Assembly: GCA_002396125.1 (NCBI GenBank)
Contig: DGWL01000077.1
Location: forward strand, 1-61,040
Source: Porphyromonadaceae bacterium UBA4259
Lineage (GTDB): Bacteria > Bacteroidota > Bacteroidia > Bacteroidales > Muribaculaceae
DNA: 61,040 bases
Reading direction: 5' to 3'
Made by a program: the position numbers and the translations under genes. Position 1 is the stretch's first letter. Each line of letters opens with the position of its first letter. Under the pieces are notes generated by a model. The model had not been told where the DNA came from. It saw only the letters and a program-made list of their open reading frames with translations, and searched no databases. Shown here piece by piece: positions 1 to 9,012 of this stretch.

Positions 1-584
1 TGATAAAGTGCTGTGACATCCGAACTGTTGCACACGCCGTCGCCATTAACATCACCGGCAACAGTTGATGAGGCTTCCTTGCCGTTAACGATGATGCGTC
101 GCACCGACAGGGCGCTGTAGGTGTTGGCTTTCCAGCATGCGAACCTGAGAGTTAAGTTCTCCCGTTGAGATAAATCTTTAATGTCAAACTCGGAGTAAAA
201 ACTTCGGTCAAGCTCGGCGGTGCTCACCTTGTGATAAACGCTCATCAGCACGTTACCCTGTTCATCAAGCAGCTCGACGGTGGGAGAGCTCTTGAGGGGT
301 GAGAATTCCGAGGTGTAGTAGAAATAAGTAATACCCACAAGGTCGACCGTGAGTGTGTCTATTCCCTGGCAACTGAATTGTGGTGACAATAAGACATAAT
401 CGGTTTCCCCATCGCGAAAAAGATTGATGTGGTTGTGGGTGATGTTGTCGCCATCGATGGGGTAGCTTGGGTTGTTGTAGACCCAGTCTTGGTAATTGGT
501 TGGGGTAAACCTTAATAGCTCGGTGGCATGTGCCGCAGCAAAGCATGCGACAATAGCGATTGTGGCAATAAAAAGTCGTTTCAT
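1..584 (-). CDS. Secreted dockerin-tailed protein, 3' end beyond the window
   Basis: Partial gene, read leftwards from the ATG at 584 and open to the window edge, so no stop is seen. Residues 1-20 form a signal peptide (MKRLF start, hydrophobic core, AHA-type cleavage). The middle, about 150 residues, is rich in beta-strand-like sequence and I do not recognise it. From about residue 176 a type I dockerin repeat begins, GDVNGDGVCNSSDVTALY, with Asp/Asn at the calcium positions. The same motif occurs in two other proteins of this window (13607-16717 and 29959-31536). The gene lies 22 bases behind the aminotransferase gene and may share its transcript. A surface or secreted protein is inferred; its ligand is unknown. 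Confidence 0.75.
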   Translation of the reverse strand, partial: MKRLFIATIAIVACFAAAHATELLRFTPTNYQDWVYNNPSYPIDGDNITHNHINLFRDGETDYVLLSPQFSCQGIDTLTVDLVGITYFYYTSEFSPLKSSPTVELLDEQGNVLMSVYHKVSTAELDRSFYSEFDIKDLSQRENLTLRFACWKANTYSALSVRRIIVNGKEASSTVAGDVNGDGVCNSSDVTALY

Positions 585-606
585 GTGTCAAGCGTTTGTT
601 TATCTT

Positions 607-1779
607 TTATTTCCTTGCATTTGCAATGGTGTCGACAATGTAGTTGAGGTCATCGTCGGTCACGCAAGGACCACTAGGCAAGCACAGGCCAATTTTGAAC
701 AAAGCCTCACTCACACCGTTGACATAGGCAGGCGCATTCTTATAGATGGGCTGCATGTGCATGGGCTTCCACAGCGGGCGCGACTCGATGGCCGCGGCAT
801 CAAGAATCTGGCGCAACTGCTCGTAGTCGATGCCAAACGCCTTGGGGTCGACGGTGACGGTGCACAGCCAGTAGTTGGGATCCATGTAGTCCTTGGGGGC
901 GACGTGTAAGTCGATGCCTTCGATGTCCTTGAATGCGTCGGCATAGAAGCCGGCAACATGATGATGGTGAGCGATGTGGTCGGCAGCGATGGTCATTTGT
1001 CCACGTCCAATGCCGGCACAGATGTTGCTCATGCGGTAGTTGTAGCCAATGTGCTCATGCTGGTAGTAGGGGAACGGCTCGCGCGCCTGAGTTGCGAAAA
1101 AGAGTATTCGTTTCTTGGCCTCATCGTTGGGGCAGATGAGCGCTCCGCCGCCGCTGGTGGTAATCATTTTGTTGCCGTTGAACGACATCACTCCGTAGCT
1201 GCCAAAGGTTCCGCATGTTTGCCCTCGATAGTTGGAGCCAAAACCCTCGGCGGCATCTTCCAGCACCGGAATATCGTAGCGTTGAGCGATTTCCATTATC
1301 TCATCGATGTAGGCCGGCATGCCGTAGAGGTAAACGGGAATAATAGCCTTGGGCTTCTTTCCTGTCTTGGCAATGCGGTCCTTGATGGCGTCTTCGAGCA
1401 GGTTGGGGTCCATGTTCCATGTTCCGGGCTCACTGTCGACAAAGACCGGAGTGGCGCCTTGGTATACAACAGGATTGGCGCTGGCCGCAAATGTGAATGA
1501 CTGGCAAATCACCTCGTCGCCGGCTTTCACGCCCAGTGCCACAAGACCCAGATGCACGGCTGCTGTGCCTGCGCTCAAGGCAATTACCTTCTTGTTGAGC
1601 GTGTTGCCGCCTGTGGTAGTGTTGACAAAGTTTTCCAGGTCGTTCTCAAACGCGTTTACGTTAGGTCCCAAAGGTACAACCCAGTTAGTGTCGAATGCTT
1701 CTTGAATATACTTCATTTCCTCGCCGCTCATGTGAGCCAGGCATAGCAAGATGCGCTTGCGATCGGTGTTTTGTGACAT
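607..1779 (-). CDS. DegT/DnrJ/EryC1/StrS family PLP-dependent aminotransferase (EpsN-like)
   Basis: A 390-residue sugar aminotransferase of the fold type I family that transfers an amino group to a 4-keto nucleotide sugar for surface polysaccharide or glycan synthesis. The N-terminus (LAHMSGEEMKYIQEAFDTNW) matches the EpsN/PglE type. The likely PLP-binding lysine is K204 in SFNGNKMITTSGGGA. EDAAEGFGSNY supplies the usual cofactor-contacting Asp. Length is normal for the family. No other polysaccharide genes are adjacent, so the actual nucleotide sugar is unknown. A well-formed promoter precedes it (see 1827-1858). Confidence 0.9.
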   Translation of the reverse strand: MSQNTDRKRILLCLAHMSGEEMKYIQEAFDTNWVVPLGPNVNAFENDLENFVNTTTGGNTLNKKVIALSAGTAAVHLGLVALGVKAGDEVICQSFTFAASANPVVYQGATPVFVDSEPGTWNMDPNLLEDAIKDRIAKTGKKPKAIIPVYLYGMPAYIDEIMEIAQRYDIPVLEDAAEGFGSNYRGQTCGTFGSYGVMSFNGNKMITTSGGGALICPNDEAKKRILFFATQAREPFPYYQHEHIGYNYRMSNICAGIGRGQMTIAADHIAHHHHVAGFYADAFKDIEGIDLHVAPKDYMDPNYWLCTVTVDPKAFGIDYEQLRQILDAAAIESRPLWKPMHMQPIYKNAPAYVNGVSEALFKIGLCLPSGPCVTDDDLNYIVDTIANARK

Positions 1780-1826
1780 ACCGTTATGTTTTATTTAATC
1801 ATTATCTCTTTTTGCTTGACAAAGTG

Positions 1827-1858
1827 CAAAAATAGTTATAATTACGTTAATATGCAAA
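1827..1858 (-). promoter_or_regulatory. Bacteroidota-type promoter for the DegT aminotransferase gene
   Basis: On the minus strand TTTG (1855-1858) is followed after 20 bases by TATTTTTG (1827-1834), matching the Bacteroidota sigma consensus TTTG-N19-21-TAnnTTTG. The -7 box lies about 50 bases before the aminotransferase ATG at 1779. Confidence 0.7.
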
Positions 1859-1892
1859 TGTGTTACAATAAAAACTTATTTGTGATGAGTGG

Positions 1893-1924
1893 TTTGCTTA
1901 TTTGAATTGTGTTGATTACCTTTG
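1893..1924 (+). promoter_or_regulatory. Bacteroidota-type promoter for mltG
   Basis: TTTG (1893-1896), 20 bases, then TACCTTTG (1917-1924). Because the -7 box overlaps the first possible in-frame ATG at 1922, that codon cannot be on the transcript. The promoter therefore decides the start of mltG at 1982. Confidence 0.75.
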
Positions 1925-1981
1925 CACTGCGAAAAGTTAAAAAGACCTATTCAAAACCGACAAGAAGAACAGCAAAAAAAT

Positions 1982-3052
1982 ATGGCAAAAACTTCAAGAA
2001 AGAGACCGGCTCGAAAACAGTCGTGGCTGGACAGGTTGCCCAAGTGGGTGAAGGTGAGTGCCGTGGCATTGATTGTGCTGGTGGCGGTGGGCGCTATTGT
2101 GGCATCGCCTTATCTCACGGCAAGTAGCGACAAGGAAACTACACTCTACCTGCGTCGCGGCACCAGCAACGAGGTTGTGAGAGACTCGCTGGCCAGTTGC
2201 ACATCGCCACAGTTTGCATCCAAGGTGATGCGCCTGGTGGAACTCACAGGCGGCGACTTGAGCACACGTCAAGGAGCGTTCAACATTGATGAAGGTGAGA
2301 GCGCCTTGAGCGTTGCGACCCACCTGCGCCGTGGAGCCGCCGATGAGGTGAAACTCACGCTCAACAACCTGCGCACCAAGGATGACCTTGCCAAGCGCAT
2401 AGCCAAGAAGCTGATGATGAGCAAGGAAGAAATGCTTGCCGCACTCAACGACAAGGACCTGTGCTCGGCATATGGGCTGAATCCAGACAACGTGACCAGC
2501 ATTTTCCTGCCCGATACCTATCAGTTCCTGTGGGATGTGGAGCCGGCCAAGCTCATTGAGCACATGGCGAAATATAGCGACCGATATTGGGATGACGAAC
2601 GCAAAGAAAAAGCCCGGAAATTAGGCCTAGAACCTGTTGAGGTGGTGACGTTGGCTTCAATTGTGGAGGGAGAGACCTCTAAGGCCGACGAGAAGGGAAA
2701 GGTGGCGCGTCTATACTTGAATCGCCTTGCGCAGCACATAAAGCTTCAGGCCGACCCGACCGTGAAGTTTGCCTTAGGTAACTTTGCCTTGCGCCGCATC
2801 ACATTTGCCGACACCAGCACGCCATCGCCATGGAACACCTATTATGTCGAAGGGTTGCCTCCAGGTCCCATCTGCCTGCCTGAGAAGGCGTCGATCGACG
2901 CCGTGCTCGACGCTCCGCAGCACGACTACATCTACATGTGTGCCAAGGAAGATTTCTCGGGCTATCACAACTTTGCCCGCACCTATGCCGAGCACGAAGC
3001 CTTTGCCGCCAAGTATCATCAGGCTCTCAAGGAGCGTGGAATTAGGCGCTAG
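1982..3052 (+). CDS. mltG: Endolytic murein transglycosylase MltG
   Basis: A 356-residue membrane-anchored lytic transglycosylase that cuts nascent peptidoglycan strands and so sets glycan chain length. A basic N-terminus is followed by one transmembrane helix (about residues 23-45), a LysM-like middle region and the YceG/MltG catalytic domain. The catalytic glutamate should be E229 in ASIVEGETSK, equivalent to the Glu of the ASIVEKET motif of known MltG. The DPTVKFALG and YNTY-like (PWNTYYVEGLPPGPI) family motifs are present. I chose the ATG at 1982 because the longer reading frame from 1922 begins inside the promoter. The stop is TAG. Confidence 0.95.
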   Translation: MAKTSRKRPARKQSWLDRLPKWVKVSAVALIVLVAVGAIVASPYLTASSDKETTLYLRRGTSNEVVRDSLASCTSPQFASKVMRLVELTGGDLSTRQGAFNIDEGESALSVATHLRRGAADEVKLTLNNLRTKDDLAKRIAKKLMMSKEEMLAALNDKDLCSAYGLNPDNVTSIFLPDTYQFLWDVEPAKLIEHMAKYSDRYWDDERKEKARKLGLEPVEVVTLASIVEGETSKADEKGKVARLYLNRLAQHIKLQADPTVKFALGNFALRRITFADTSTPSPWNTYYVEGLPPGPICLPEKASIDAVLDAPQHDYIYMCAKEDFSGYHNFARTYAEHEAFAAKYHQALKERGIRR

Positions 3053-3063
3053 GAAGGGGCATC

Positions 3064-3297
3064 TCAGGATTGTTCAATCCAAGTGGAATCCATAATTTGC
3101 CGGGCTTTTTCTAAGTCGCGGCGTAACACTACCACACGTATGGCTCCTTGCGAGAAGCCTTGCATCAGGGCATTGGCTGTGGAGTCGCCCATCACGCCCG
3201 CTATCACGCCATTACTCTCAAGAACACCTTTCACAATATTGGCATCCACTGGACTGTCATACATGGCAAAAACCACCACATCATCTTCTCTTTCCAT
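3064..3297 (-). CDS. DUF2007 family putative signal-transducing protein
   Basis: A 77-residue protein with the DUF2007 pattern: a short beta-alpha-beta fold containing ANIVKGVLESNGV, then GAIRVVVLRRDLEKARQI. Members resemble small PII-like or ACT-like folds, but their function is unproven. It is the last gene of the minus-strand run that includes xseB and xseA, lying 23 bases behind xseB, and its end converges with mltG across 11 bases. Confidence 0.8.
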   Translation of the reverse strand: MEREDDVVVFAMYDSPVDANIVKGVLESNGVIAGVMGDSTANALMQGFSQGAIRVVVLRRDLEKARQIMDSTWIEQS

Positions 3298-3320
3298 AAT
3301 AATAAGCTAGATTAGAAGGG

Positions 3321-3551
3321 TTAAACACTGGTTTGCTGCTTGTCGTCACTCATCTCGGCGAGAACTTTGCGCAGTTCCTCGTCGGTTTGGGTGAGCTTGG
3401 CTTTGCACACCTTGAGCAGTTGGAGCGATCGAGCTGTGTACTGGCTCAGGTTGTCGATGCTGCACTCAGGGCTTTGCATCTTTTTCACTATCTCCTCAAG
3501 CTCGGTAATGGCTTGAGTGTAGGTCAAGTTGTTGTCTTGGTTATTATCCAT
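3321..3551 (-). CDS. xseB: Exodeoxyribonuclease VII small subunit
   Basis: A 76-residue subunit that coats the large subunit of exonuclease VII, an enzyme degrading single-stranded DNA in both directions. The family signature is seen in YTQAITELEEIVKKMQSPE followed by a second amphipathic helix (SLQLLKVCKAKL). Length is typical. It follows xseA by 13 bases, the usual pairing. Confidence 0.95.
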   Translation of the reverse strand: MDNNQDNNLTYTQAITELEEIVKKMQSPECSIDNLSQYTARSLQLLKVCKAKLTQTDEELRKVLAEMSDDKQQTSV

Positions 3552-3564
3552 AGTTTTTAATGTG

Positions 3565-4857
3565 TTAATTTACAGTGCTGGTAACAGTGCCATCCTTCAG
3601 GGTGGTCACTAGTGTGTCGCCGCTCTTGAGTTGGGCGGCTTGAGTGACTGCGTGGCCATTGAGGGTGGTGAGGGAGTAACCGCGGTTGAGAATATTTTGT
3701 GGCGAGAGCAGTTGCACCTTGTCGGCGAGTGCGTTCAGTCGCATTTTCTCCCGTTCCATAGCTCTTGCTATGCCGTTTTTCATCACCTGCATGTGGTTGT
3801 CAAGGCTGTTGTGCTCAGTGGCAATCCTTGACTTTAACACAAGAGGAATGGCTTGCGCGAAGTGGGAGAGCCGAAGGCTGCTCGTTTCAACAATTTTGGT
3901 GGCAGTCATGGGGATGTAGTTGCCGTAGTAGGATAGCTGTTCTCGTGAGTGTGCAACAGCCTCGCGAGCCGAGTCGACGACTACAGTTGCGAGGGCATTG
4001 ATGCGGTTGAGCTGTGCCAGTCCGCATTGTATCAAGAACTCGGCAGCCGCAGTAGGTGTCTTGACGTGCAGTTTCGACACCATGTCGGGAATAGTGACAT
4101 CGCGGTCGTGCCCAATGCCGGTAATTACAGGTAGTGGGAATTGTGCTATGTTGGCGCCCAAGTCGTAGTTGTCAAACCAGTTCAAGTCGCTCGTTGAACC
4201 ACCGCCGCGAATGAGCACAACGCAGTCGAAACAGTCCTCGGCCACAGCGATGCGGTTGAGAGCCTCGATTACCGATGTCACCGTGTTCTCTCCTTGCATT
4301 GCTGCCTGAAAAAGGCAAGTGTAAAACTTGAGATGGTAGGGATTGTTGTGCAGTTGCTTCATGAAATCGCCATAGCCGGCTGCTGTGCTCGATGATATAA
4401 TTGCAATGCGTTGTGGCATCAGTGCCCACGGTAGCTCGCGGTTCATGTCGATAATGCCCTCGGCAGTGAGCCGTGAAATAATTTCCTGCCTGATGCGTGC
4501 CATATCGCCGAGTGTAAACTCCGGGTTGATGTCATTGATAACCGCTTTAAGGCCATATTGCTCGTGGAAGTTGGCATTGACCAGCACCATCACCTTCATG
4601 CCTGCTGCAAGATGCTTGCCGGTAACAGCTGCGAACTTTGCGTCAAGACGCGCAAATGTGCTGGCCCAAATTGCCGCGCTCAGCTTGGCCACAGTGGCTC
4701 CGGCTTCATTTTTTTGGATGAGCTCGGGATAGCAATGCCCGCGGCTCACATGAAGCTCGCTGATTTCGGCCGTTACCCAGCATCCTTGCACCAGCTCATT
4801 GTAGAGCAATCGTTTGATGCGGTTGTTGAATTCAAGTAATGAGATTGACTGAGTCAT
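3565..4857 (-). CDS. xseA: Exodeoxyribonuclease VII large subunit
   Basis: A 430-residue catalytic subunit of exonuclease VII. Residues 1-105 form the OB-fold DNA-binding domain. The catalytic domain carries RGGGS (217-221) and GIGHDRD (247-253), and a long helical C-terminal region follows, as in the family. It sits between DUF3256 upstream and xseB downstream in one minus-strand operon, with only 6 bases separating it from the DUF3256 stop. Confidence 0.95.
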   Translation of the reverse strand: MTQSISLLEFNNRIKRLLYNELVQGCWVTAEISELHVSRGHCYPELIQKNEAGATVAKLSAAIWASTFARLDAKFAAVTGKHLAAGMKVMVLVNANFHEQYGLKAVINDINPEFTLGDMARIRQEIISRLTAEGIIDMNRELPWALMPQRIAIISSSTAAGYGDFMKQLHNNPYHLKFYTCLFQAAMQGENTVTSVIEALNRIAVAEDCFDCVVLIRGGGSTSDLNWFDNYDLGANIAQFPLPVITGIGHDRDVTIPDMVSKLHVKTPTAAAEFLIQCGLAQLNRINALATVVVDSAREAVAHSREQLSYYGNYIPMTATKIVETSSLRLSHFAQAIPLVLKSRIATEHNSLDNHMQVMKNGIARAMEREKMRLNALADKVQLLSPQNILNRGYSLTTLNGHAVTQAAQLKSGDTLVTTLKDGTVTSTVN

Positions 4858-4863
4858 GGCTGC

Positions 4864-5493
4864 TTATGGCTTTTTTATCTTTGCTTTGTCAATGTTATAG
4901 ACGAGTTGTTTAGTGACCCACGGCGAGTAACTCTTGAAGTCTCCTGCCATGAAAAAGTCGCTCAGGTTGCAAGTAGCTACCAGAGTCTCGCCTTGAAACT
5001 TCATCTCAATCATGGCAAACGAGATGCAATCGAGCAGTTCTTGTCGCACTTGCTTGGGGGCACGAGGCAAGATGAAGTCGGCTGCTGTGGGCGGTGTGAA
5101 AAACTTGCTGCTGTCGAGCCGTTTCCAGCCGGTGCTGAAAAAAGAAACGCGACTGTCCTTGACAGGTGTTGCAACCGTCTCAATGACGGCAATGATGGTG
5201 TCTTTTTTCGACTTGGCGAGCAATTTCATCTCCACGGTTTTGCCTGCCGAGGTCTTGATGAGCATGTGATTGGGCGAAAGATGCAAGATGCGCGTTTCGC
5301 CGGTGCGCAGGTTGTTTAGAACCTCGGTGGTGTCGGCTCGCTCATATTCGTTTAGCAGTTGATATTTCGCTGCCAGTGTCAGTGAGCTGAAAAGATCGCC
5401 GTTTTCCTCGGCAAAGAGTTGTCCCATTTTGTCATAGGCCGCGGCATTGATAACTGCCACAAGAGCGATGACGATAGTGATGAGTTTTTTCAT
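4864..5493 (-). CDS. DUF3256 family secreted protein
   Basis: A 209-residue protein with a signal peptide (MKKLITIVIALVAVINAAAY). The pattern of a short N-terminal helix region, a beta-rich middle and a C-terminal ADFILPRAP...EMKF region matches the Bacteroidales family DUF3256, of unknown function. Its start overlaps the stop of the preceding CapA-like gene in ATGA, so translation is probably coupled. Family conserved beside xseA in this lineage as far as I recall; that is memory and not a search result. Confidence 0.75.
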   Translation of the reverse strand: MKKLITIVIALVAVINAAAYDKMGQLFAEENGDLFSSLTLAAKYQLLNEYERADTTEVLNNLRTGETRILHLSPNHMLIKTSAGKTVEMKLLAKSKKDTIIAVIETVATPVKDSRVSFFSTGWKRLDSSKFFTPPTAADFILPRAPKQVRQELLDCISFAMIEMKFQGETLVATCNLSDFFMAGDFKSYSPWVTKQLVYNIDKAKIKKP

Positions 5494-6614
5494 TTAAGCG
5501 TTATTGTGCCGTCGGGGGCTATTAATAGTTTGTTGTCCTTTATGTCTTCTTGGGTAAGGGCCCAAATGTCGTGGGCTGCGCGGTTTTGGCTGTCAAGACG
5601 TGGTCCCACACGGCCAGGCTGGATAAACGAGTGAATCTTGCCTCCCACAAAGCGCCCGTTGCCGTCAAGCCTCGCCACAAGCAGTGGAGCATAACCCACC
5701 TGTGCCGTGATTCCCATGCCTATGGTGGCAAAGTTGCCTAGGCTGTAGGCGATGAGATGCCCGTTATATAATTCCATGGCACGAGGCACATGAGGACCGT
5801 TACCATAGACGATGTCGGCGCCGCAGTCGATGCACAAGTGTGTGAACTGTCGCACGTCGCCTCGGTCCATACCATGGAAATATTCCTTTCCGTGAGGCAC
5901 GTGTCGCGCGCCAGTGCCCTCAGAGCCGCCGTGGAAGCACACAATCAGGATGTCGCACTGCTTCCTGAGACTGGTGACGATGCGACGCACGGTGGTTGTG
6001 TCCTGGGTCTTGAGTGAGTAGTCTTCATGGCCGAAGGCGCAGAACCCATATTTAACACCATTGATGTCGCGCAACGCGGTCTCACAGTCGGCGGTTCCGG
6101 CCACACCGATGCCCGCATCGCGCAGCGTTTGGATTGTTGACTGTGTTCCCGCTTTCCAAAAGTCAAAGATGTGATTGTTGGCAATGCCCATGAAGTCAAA
6201 TCCTGCATCAACCAGCAGTTGTACGCTCTTTGTGGGCATCATGAACGAGAACGACAATGGGCCCGGGCGCTTGCGTGTCTCACCCTTGTCGGCAAGCACA
6301 CCCTCAAGGTTGCCGCATGTTACATCGGCATCTCGCAGCAGGCTGGCGCAGTCGATGAAAATTTCCTTGCCTTCGTTGGGTGGCATGATGTGATTGGGCT
6401 TGATTGACCCTAGCATCACGTCGCCCACCATGGCTATAGAGATTGTGTCGTTGAAGTGGATTGATGGTTGGATTGTGGCAGTTGTCGCGCTATCATCTTT
6501 GGTGACACTGTCGGCACCGGCTGCCGTGGTTGTCGACACACCATTATTAACACATGAAGTGGTGGCAACAGCCATTGCCGCAGCGATTAGCAGGGTTAGT
6601 TTTAACTTTACCAT
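5490..6614 (-). CDS. CapA family (PGA_cap) lipoprotein, copy 1
   Basis: A 374-residue protein of the CapA/metallophosphatase-like family, whose named members take part in poly-gamma-glutamate capsule export. The N-terminus has a lipobox (ATTSC, Cys21). Family motifs are visible: IAMVGDVMLGS with the first Asp, CGNLEG, GIANNHIFDF with the Asn-His pair, and FHGGSE/YGNGPHVPRAME with the C-terminal metal-binding histidine. Residues about 60-340 form the domain. A second gene of the same family lies directly upstream (6624-7694). No PGA synthetase (CapB/CapC) is near, so a capsule role is not supported here. Confidence 0.85.
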   Translation of the reverse strand: MVKLKLTLLIAAAMAVATTSCVNNGVSTTTAAGADSVTKDDSATTATIQPSIHFNDTISIAMVGDVMLGSIKPNHIMPPNEGKEIFIDCASLLRDADVTCGNLEGVLADKGETRKRPGPLSFSFMMPTKSVQLLVDAGFDFMGIANNHIFDFWKAGTQSTIQTLRDAGIGVAGTADCETALRDINGVKYGFCAFGHEDYSLKTQDTTTVRRIVTSLRKQCDILIVCFHGGSEGTGARHVPHGKEYFHGMDRGDVRQFTHLCIDCGADIVYGNGPHVPRAMELYNGHLIAYSLGNFATIGMGITAQVGYAPLLVARLDGNGRFVGGKIHSFIQPGRVGPRLDSQNRAAHDIWALTQEDIKDNKLLIAPDGTITLK

Positions 6615-6623
6615 AATAATTAG

Positions 6624-7694
6624 TTATTTCTTTATCGTTATAGTTCCGTCGTCGGCTATAATAAGGCGATTGTCCTTGATATCGTCAATGGTGAGAGAAC
6701 GAATCTCGAGTGCGGCTTTGTTCTCGGGGTCGATGCGTGGACCCAAGTCGCGATATTGGATGAAAGAGTGAATCTTGCCGTCAATTAACTTGCCTTCGGC
6801 ATCGAGGCGCGCCTCGAGCAGTGGGGCGAAGGCTGTTTGCTCACGCAGTTTCATGCCGCGTGGAGTGGCAAAGTTGCCCAGGCTATAGGCAATGAGATGA
6901 CCCTTGTAGAGTTCCATGGCTCGGCACACGTGAGGACCATGGCCATAAACCACGTCGGCGCCATTGTCTATGCACAAATGTGCAAACTGTCGCAGGTTGC
7001 CGCGGTCGGCACCGTAGAAGTACTCAGTGCCGTAGGGCAGGTGCCGCTCCGAGATGCCTTCGGAACCTCCATGGAAGCACACGATGAGTATGTCGCACTG
7101 CGTGCGCAGCTTTTTCAAGATGCGCTTCACAGTGAGGGTGTCTTGAGTGCGTAATGAATATTTCTCGTGGCCGAAGGCACAAAAGCCATATTTCACACCG
7201 TTGACCTCTCGCACGGCTGTCTCACATTTGTCGGTTCCTGCCACACCGATGCCATTGTCGCGCAATGTTTTGATGGTTGAGGCTATCGCTACTGGATAGA
7301 AATCGTTGATGTGGTTGTTGGCTATACCCATGAAATCGTAGCCTGCATCCACAAGCAACTTCACGCTGCGAGTGGGCATCATGAACGAGAACGACAACCG
7401 TCCCGGTCGTTTGCGGGGCTTGCCCTTATCGGCGAGAACGCCCTCTAGATTACCGCAGGCTATATCGGCTCCTCGCAACAGTGAGTCGCAGTCAACGAAG
7501 ATGTCGCGCCCGTCGTTAGGGGGCATGTCGAGTTCGGGCATGATAGAGCCTGTCATGATGTCGCCCGTCATGGCAATTGTCACAACACGCTGAGTTGCCG
7601 CATCGGTACTGTCGGTTGCGACCTGTGCGGTTGCGAGCAAACCAATATTGAGCAGCATTGCGGTGATTGCTGCTCCTAGAGCATTTATTTTCAT
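6624..7694 (-). CDS. CapA family (PGA_cap) secreted protein, copy 2
   Basis: A 356-residue paralogue of the 5490-6614 product. It shares IAMTGDIMTGS, CGNLEGVLADKG, MGIANNHINDF, FHGGSEG and YGHGPHVCRAMELY in the same order. It has a signal peptide ending near AQVA but no lipobox cysteine, so it is predicted to be periplasmic while copy 1 is lipid-anchored. Only 9 bases separate the two genes, which indicates tandem duplication in one operon. Confidence 0.85.
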   Translation of the reverse strand: MKINALGAAITAMLLNIGLLATAQVATDSTDAATQRVVTIAMTGDIMTGSIMPELDMPPNDGRDIFVDCDSLLRGADIACGNLEGVLADKGKPRKRPGRLSFSFMMPTRSVKLLVDAGYDFMGIANNHINDFYPVAIASTIKTLRDNGIGVAGTDKCETAVREVNGVKYGFCAFGHEKYSLRTQDTLTVKRILKKLRTQCDILIVCFHGGSEGISERHLPYGTEYFYGADRGNLRQFAHLCIDNGADVVYGHGPHVCRAMELYKGHLIAYSLGNFATPRGMKLREQTAFAPLLEARLDAEGKLIDGKIHSFIQYRDLGPRIDPENKAALEIRSLTIDDIKDNRLIIADDGTITIKK

Positions 7695-7712
7695 AGGTAT
7701 AAAGTCGTGTTG

Positions 7713-8861
7713 TTATTGATAGGCCTGGATGTAGAGATTGCGTATGTCGTCGGCGGTATACTCGCGGGGGGCGTGAGAGGGACTACCGCTCATTATTGCC
7801 TCGAAGCTCATCTTGTCGATGGCTGCCATGTAGTCGTCGCGGTTGATGCCATACTGGCTCAAAGTGGGCACGTCTAGCTTCTCGATGAGTTTTGCAACCT
7901 CCTCTACAAACTTTTCGCTGGCGTCGATTTCATCTACGGCCTGGATGCGCAGGTAGGTGGCGATGCGCGAAAGGTTGTGACGAGCGCTCATCTCCATGTC
8001 GCTCAGGCACACGTTAAGGAGCATCGCGTTAGACATACCATGAGGCACACCGAAGCGAGCGCCAATGGGGCGACTCATGCCGTGCACCAGTGTCACGCTT
8101 GAGTTGTTGATGCAGATGCCGGCTTGTAAAGCGGCGATTGACATCTCGCGGCGGGCAGTGGCATTACTGCCATCACGATAGGCCTGAGGCAGATAGCGCA
8201 TGATGCGCTTGATTGCCGAGAGGGCATAGGCATCGCTGAGCGGTTGCGCGTTGACCGAGATAAACGCCTCGATGGCATGGGTGAGAGCGTCAAGACCGGT
8301 GGCTGCAGTCACGCTCTTGGGGCATCCGTTGGAGAATGTGTAGTCGAGCATGGCCATTTTGGGAAGCAATGAGTCGCCGGTCAGGAGCATCTTCACGCCT
8401 GTTTTCTCGTCGGTTATGATAGTGTATTTAGTCACCTCCGAGCCTGAGCCCGCAGTGGTGGGGATGCACACTACGGGGGGCAGTTGGACGTTGTTGATGG
8501 GCACGCCCTTGTAGTCGGCAATTGAGCCGTCGAGCACTGTCATTGCCGCTATGGCCTTCGCCGAGTCGAGCGGGCTTCCGCCACCCAGGCCAATGACGAA
8601 GTCGCATCCGTTTTCCTTGTAGGCGGCTACACCGGCTTCAATCATCGATGTGGTGGGTTCACCCTCGATGTGTGATATTACCGAGTATTTCACGCGTTCG
8701 CTATCGAGCGTGCGTTCGAGTGTGGCAATCATGGTAGAGCGGGCGATATTGGGCCCGGTGACAATCAGAGCGTGCTTACCGTAGAGGTTGAACACATTTT
8801 GGCAGGACGCCACAATGTTGTCGCCCATCAGTATCTTGTCGGGAACTTTAAATTGAACCAT
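7713..8861 (-). CDS. Iron-containing alcohol dehydrogenase
   Basis: A 382-residue group III (Fe-dependent) alcohol dehydrogenase or lactaldehyde/butanol dehydrogenase-like enzyme using NAD(P). The dinucleotide site GGGSPLDSAKAIA and metal-binding residues in HAIEAF and HGMSNAML are present. I use the ATG at 8861 (MVQFKVPD); the reading frame continues 16 codons upstream but that part is AT-rich leader sequence close to a -7 box. The substrate cannot be told from the sequence. Confidence 0.9.
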   Translation of the reverse strand: MVQFKVPDKILMGDNIVASCQNVFNLYGKHALIVTGPNIARSTMIATLERTLDSERVKYSVISHIEGEPTTSMIEAGVAAYKENGCDFVIGLGGGSPLDSAKAIAAMTVLDGSIADYKGVPINNVQLPPVVCIPTTAGSGSEVTKYTIITDEKTGVKMLLTGDSLLPKMAMLDYTFSNGCPKSVTAATGLDALTHAIEAFISVNAQPLSDAYALSAIKRIMRYLPQAYRDGSNATARREMSIAALQAGICINNSSVTLVHGMSRPIGARFGVPHGMSNAMLLNVCLSDMEMSARHNLSRIATYLRIQAVDEIDASEKFVEEVAKLIEKLDVPTLSQYGINRDDYMAAIDKMSFEAIMSGSPSHAPREYTADDIRNLYIQAYQ

Positions 8862-8897
8862 ATTTTTTTCAATTAAAAATGATAAATAACTTTTGCG

Positions 8898-8905
8898 CAA
8901 ATATA
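8898..8905 (-). promoter_or_regulatory. Probable -7 promoter box for the alcohol dehydrogenase run
   Basis: Minus-strand TATATTTG matches TAnnTTTG, 36 bases before the dehydrogenase ATG at 8861. I see no good TTTG box at the expected distance, so this is a moderate call. It may drive the downstream CapA, DUF3256 and xse genes too. Confidence 0.45.
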
Positions 8906-9012
8906 GCAAAAAACTTCCATTCCTTGAAATATTTTACCAATAAAATATAAAATGTAAGATTTACCATGCCTGAGTTTCCCGGGAGCATCCTTGTTGACGG
9001 TACTTACATTTA

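Noticed and set aside
1922..1981. Twenty extra N-terminal codons for mltG
   Set aside because: The first ATG lies inside the -7 promoter box, so it precedes the transcript start.
8950..9011. AAATGTAAG and CTTACATTT pair across 44 bases between two minus-strand genes
   Set aside because: The loop is long and no T-run follows; too weak for a terminator or riboswitch claim.
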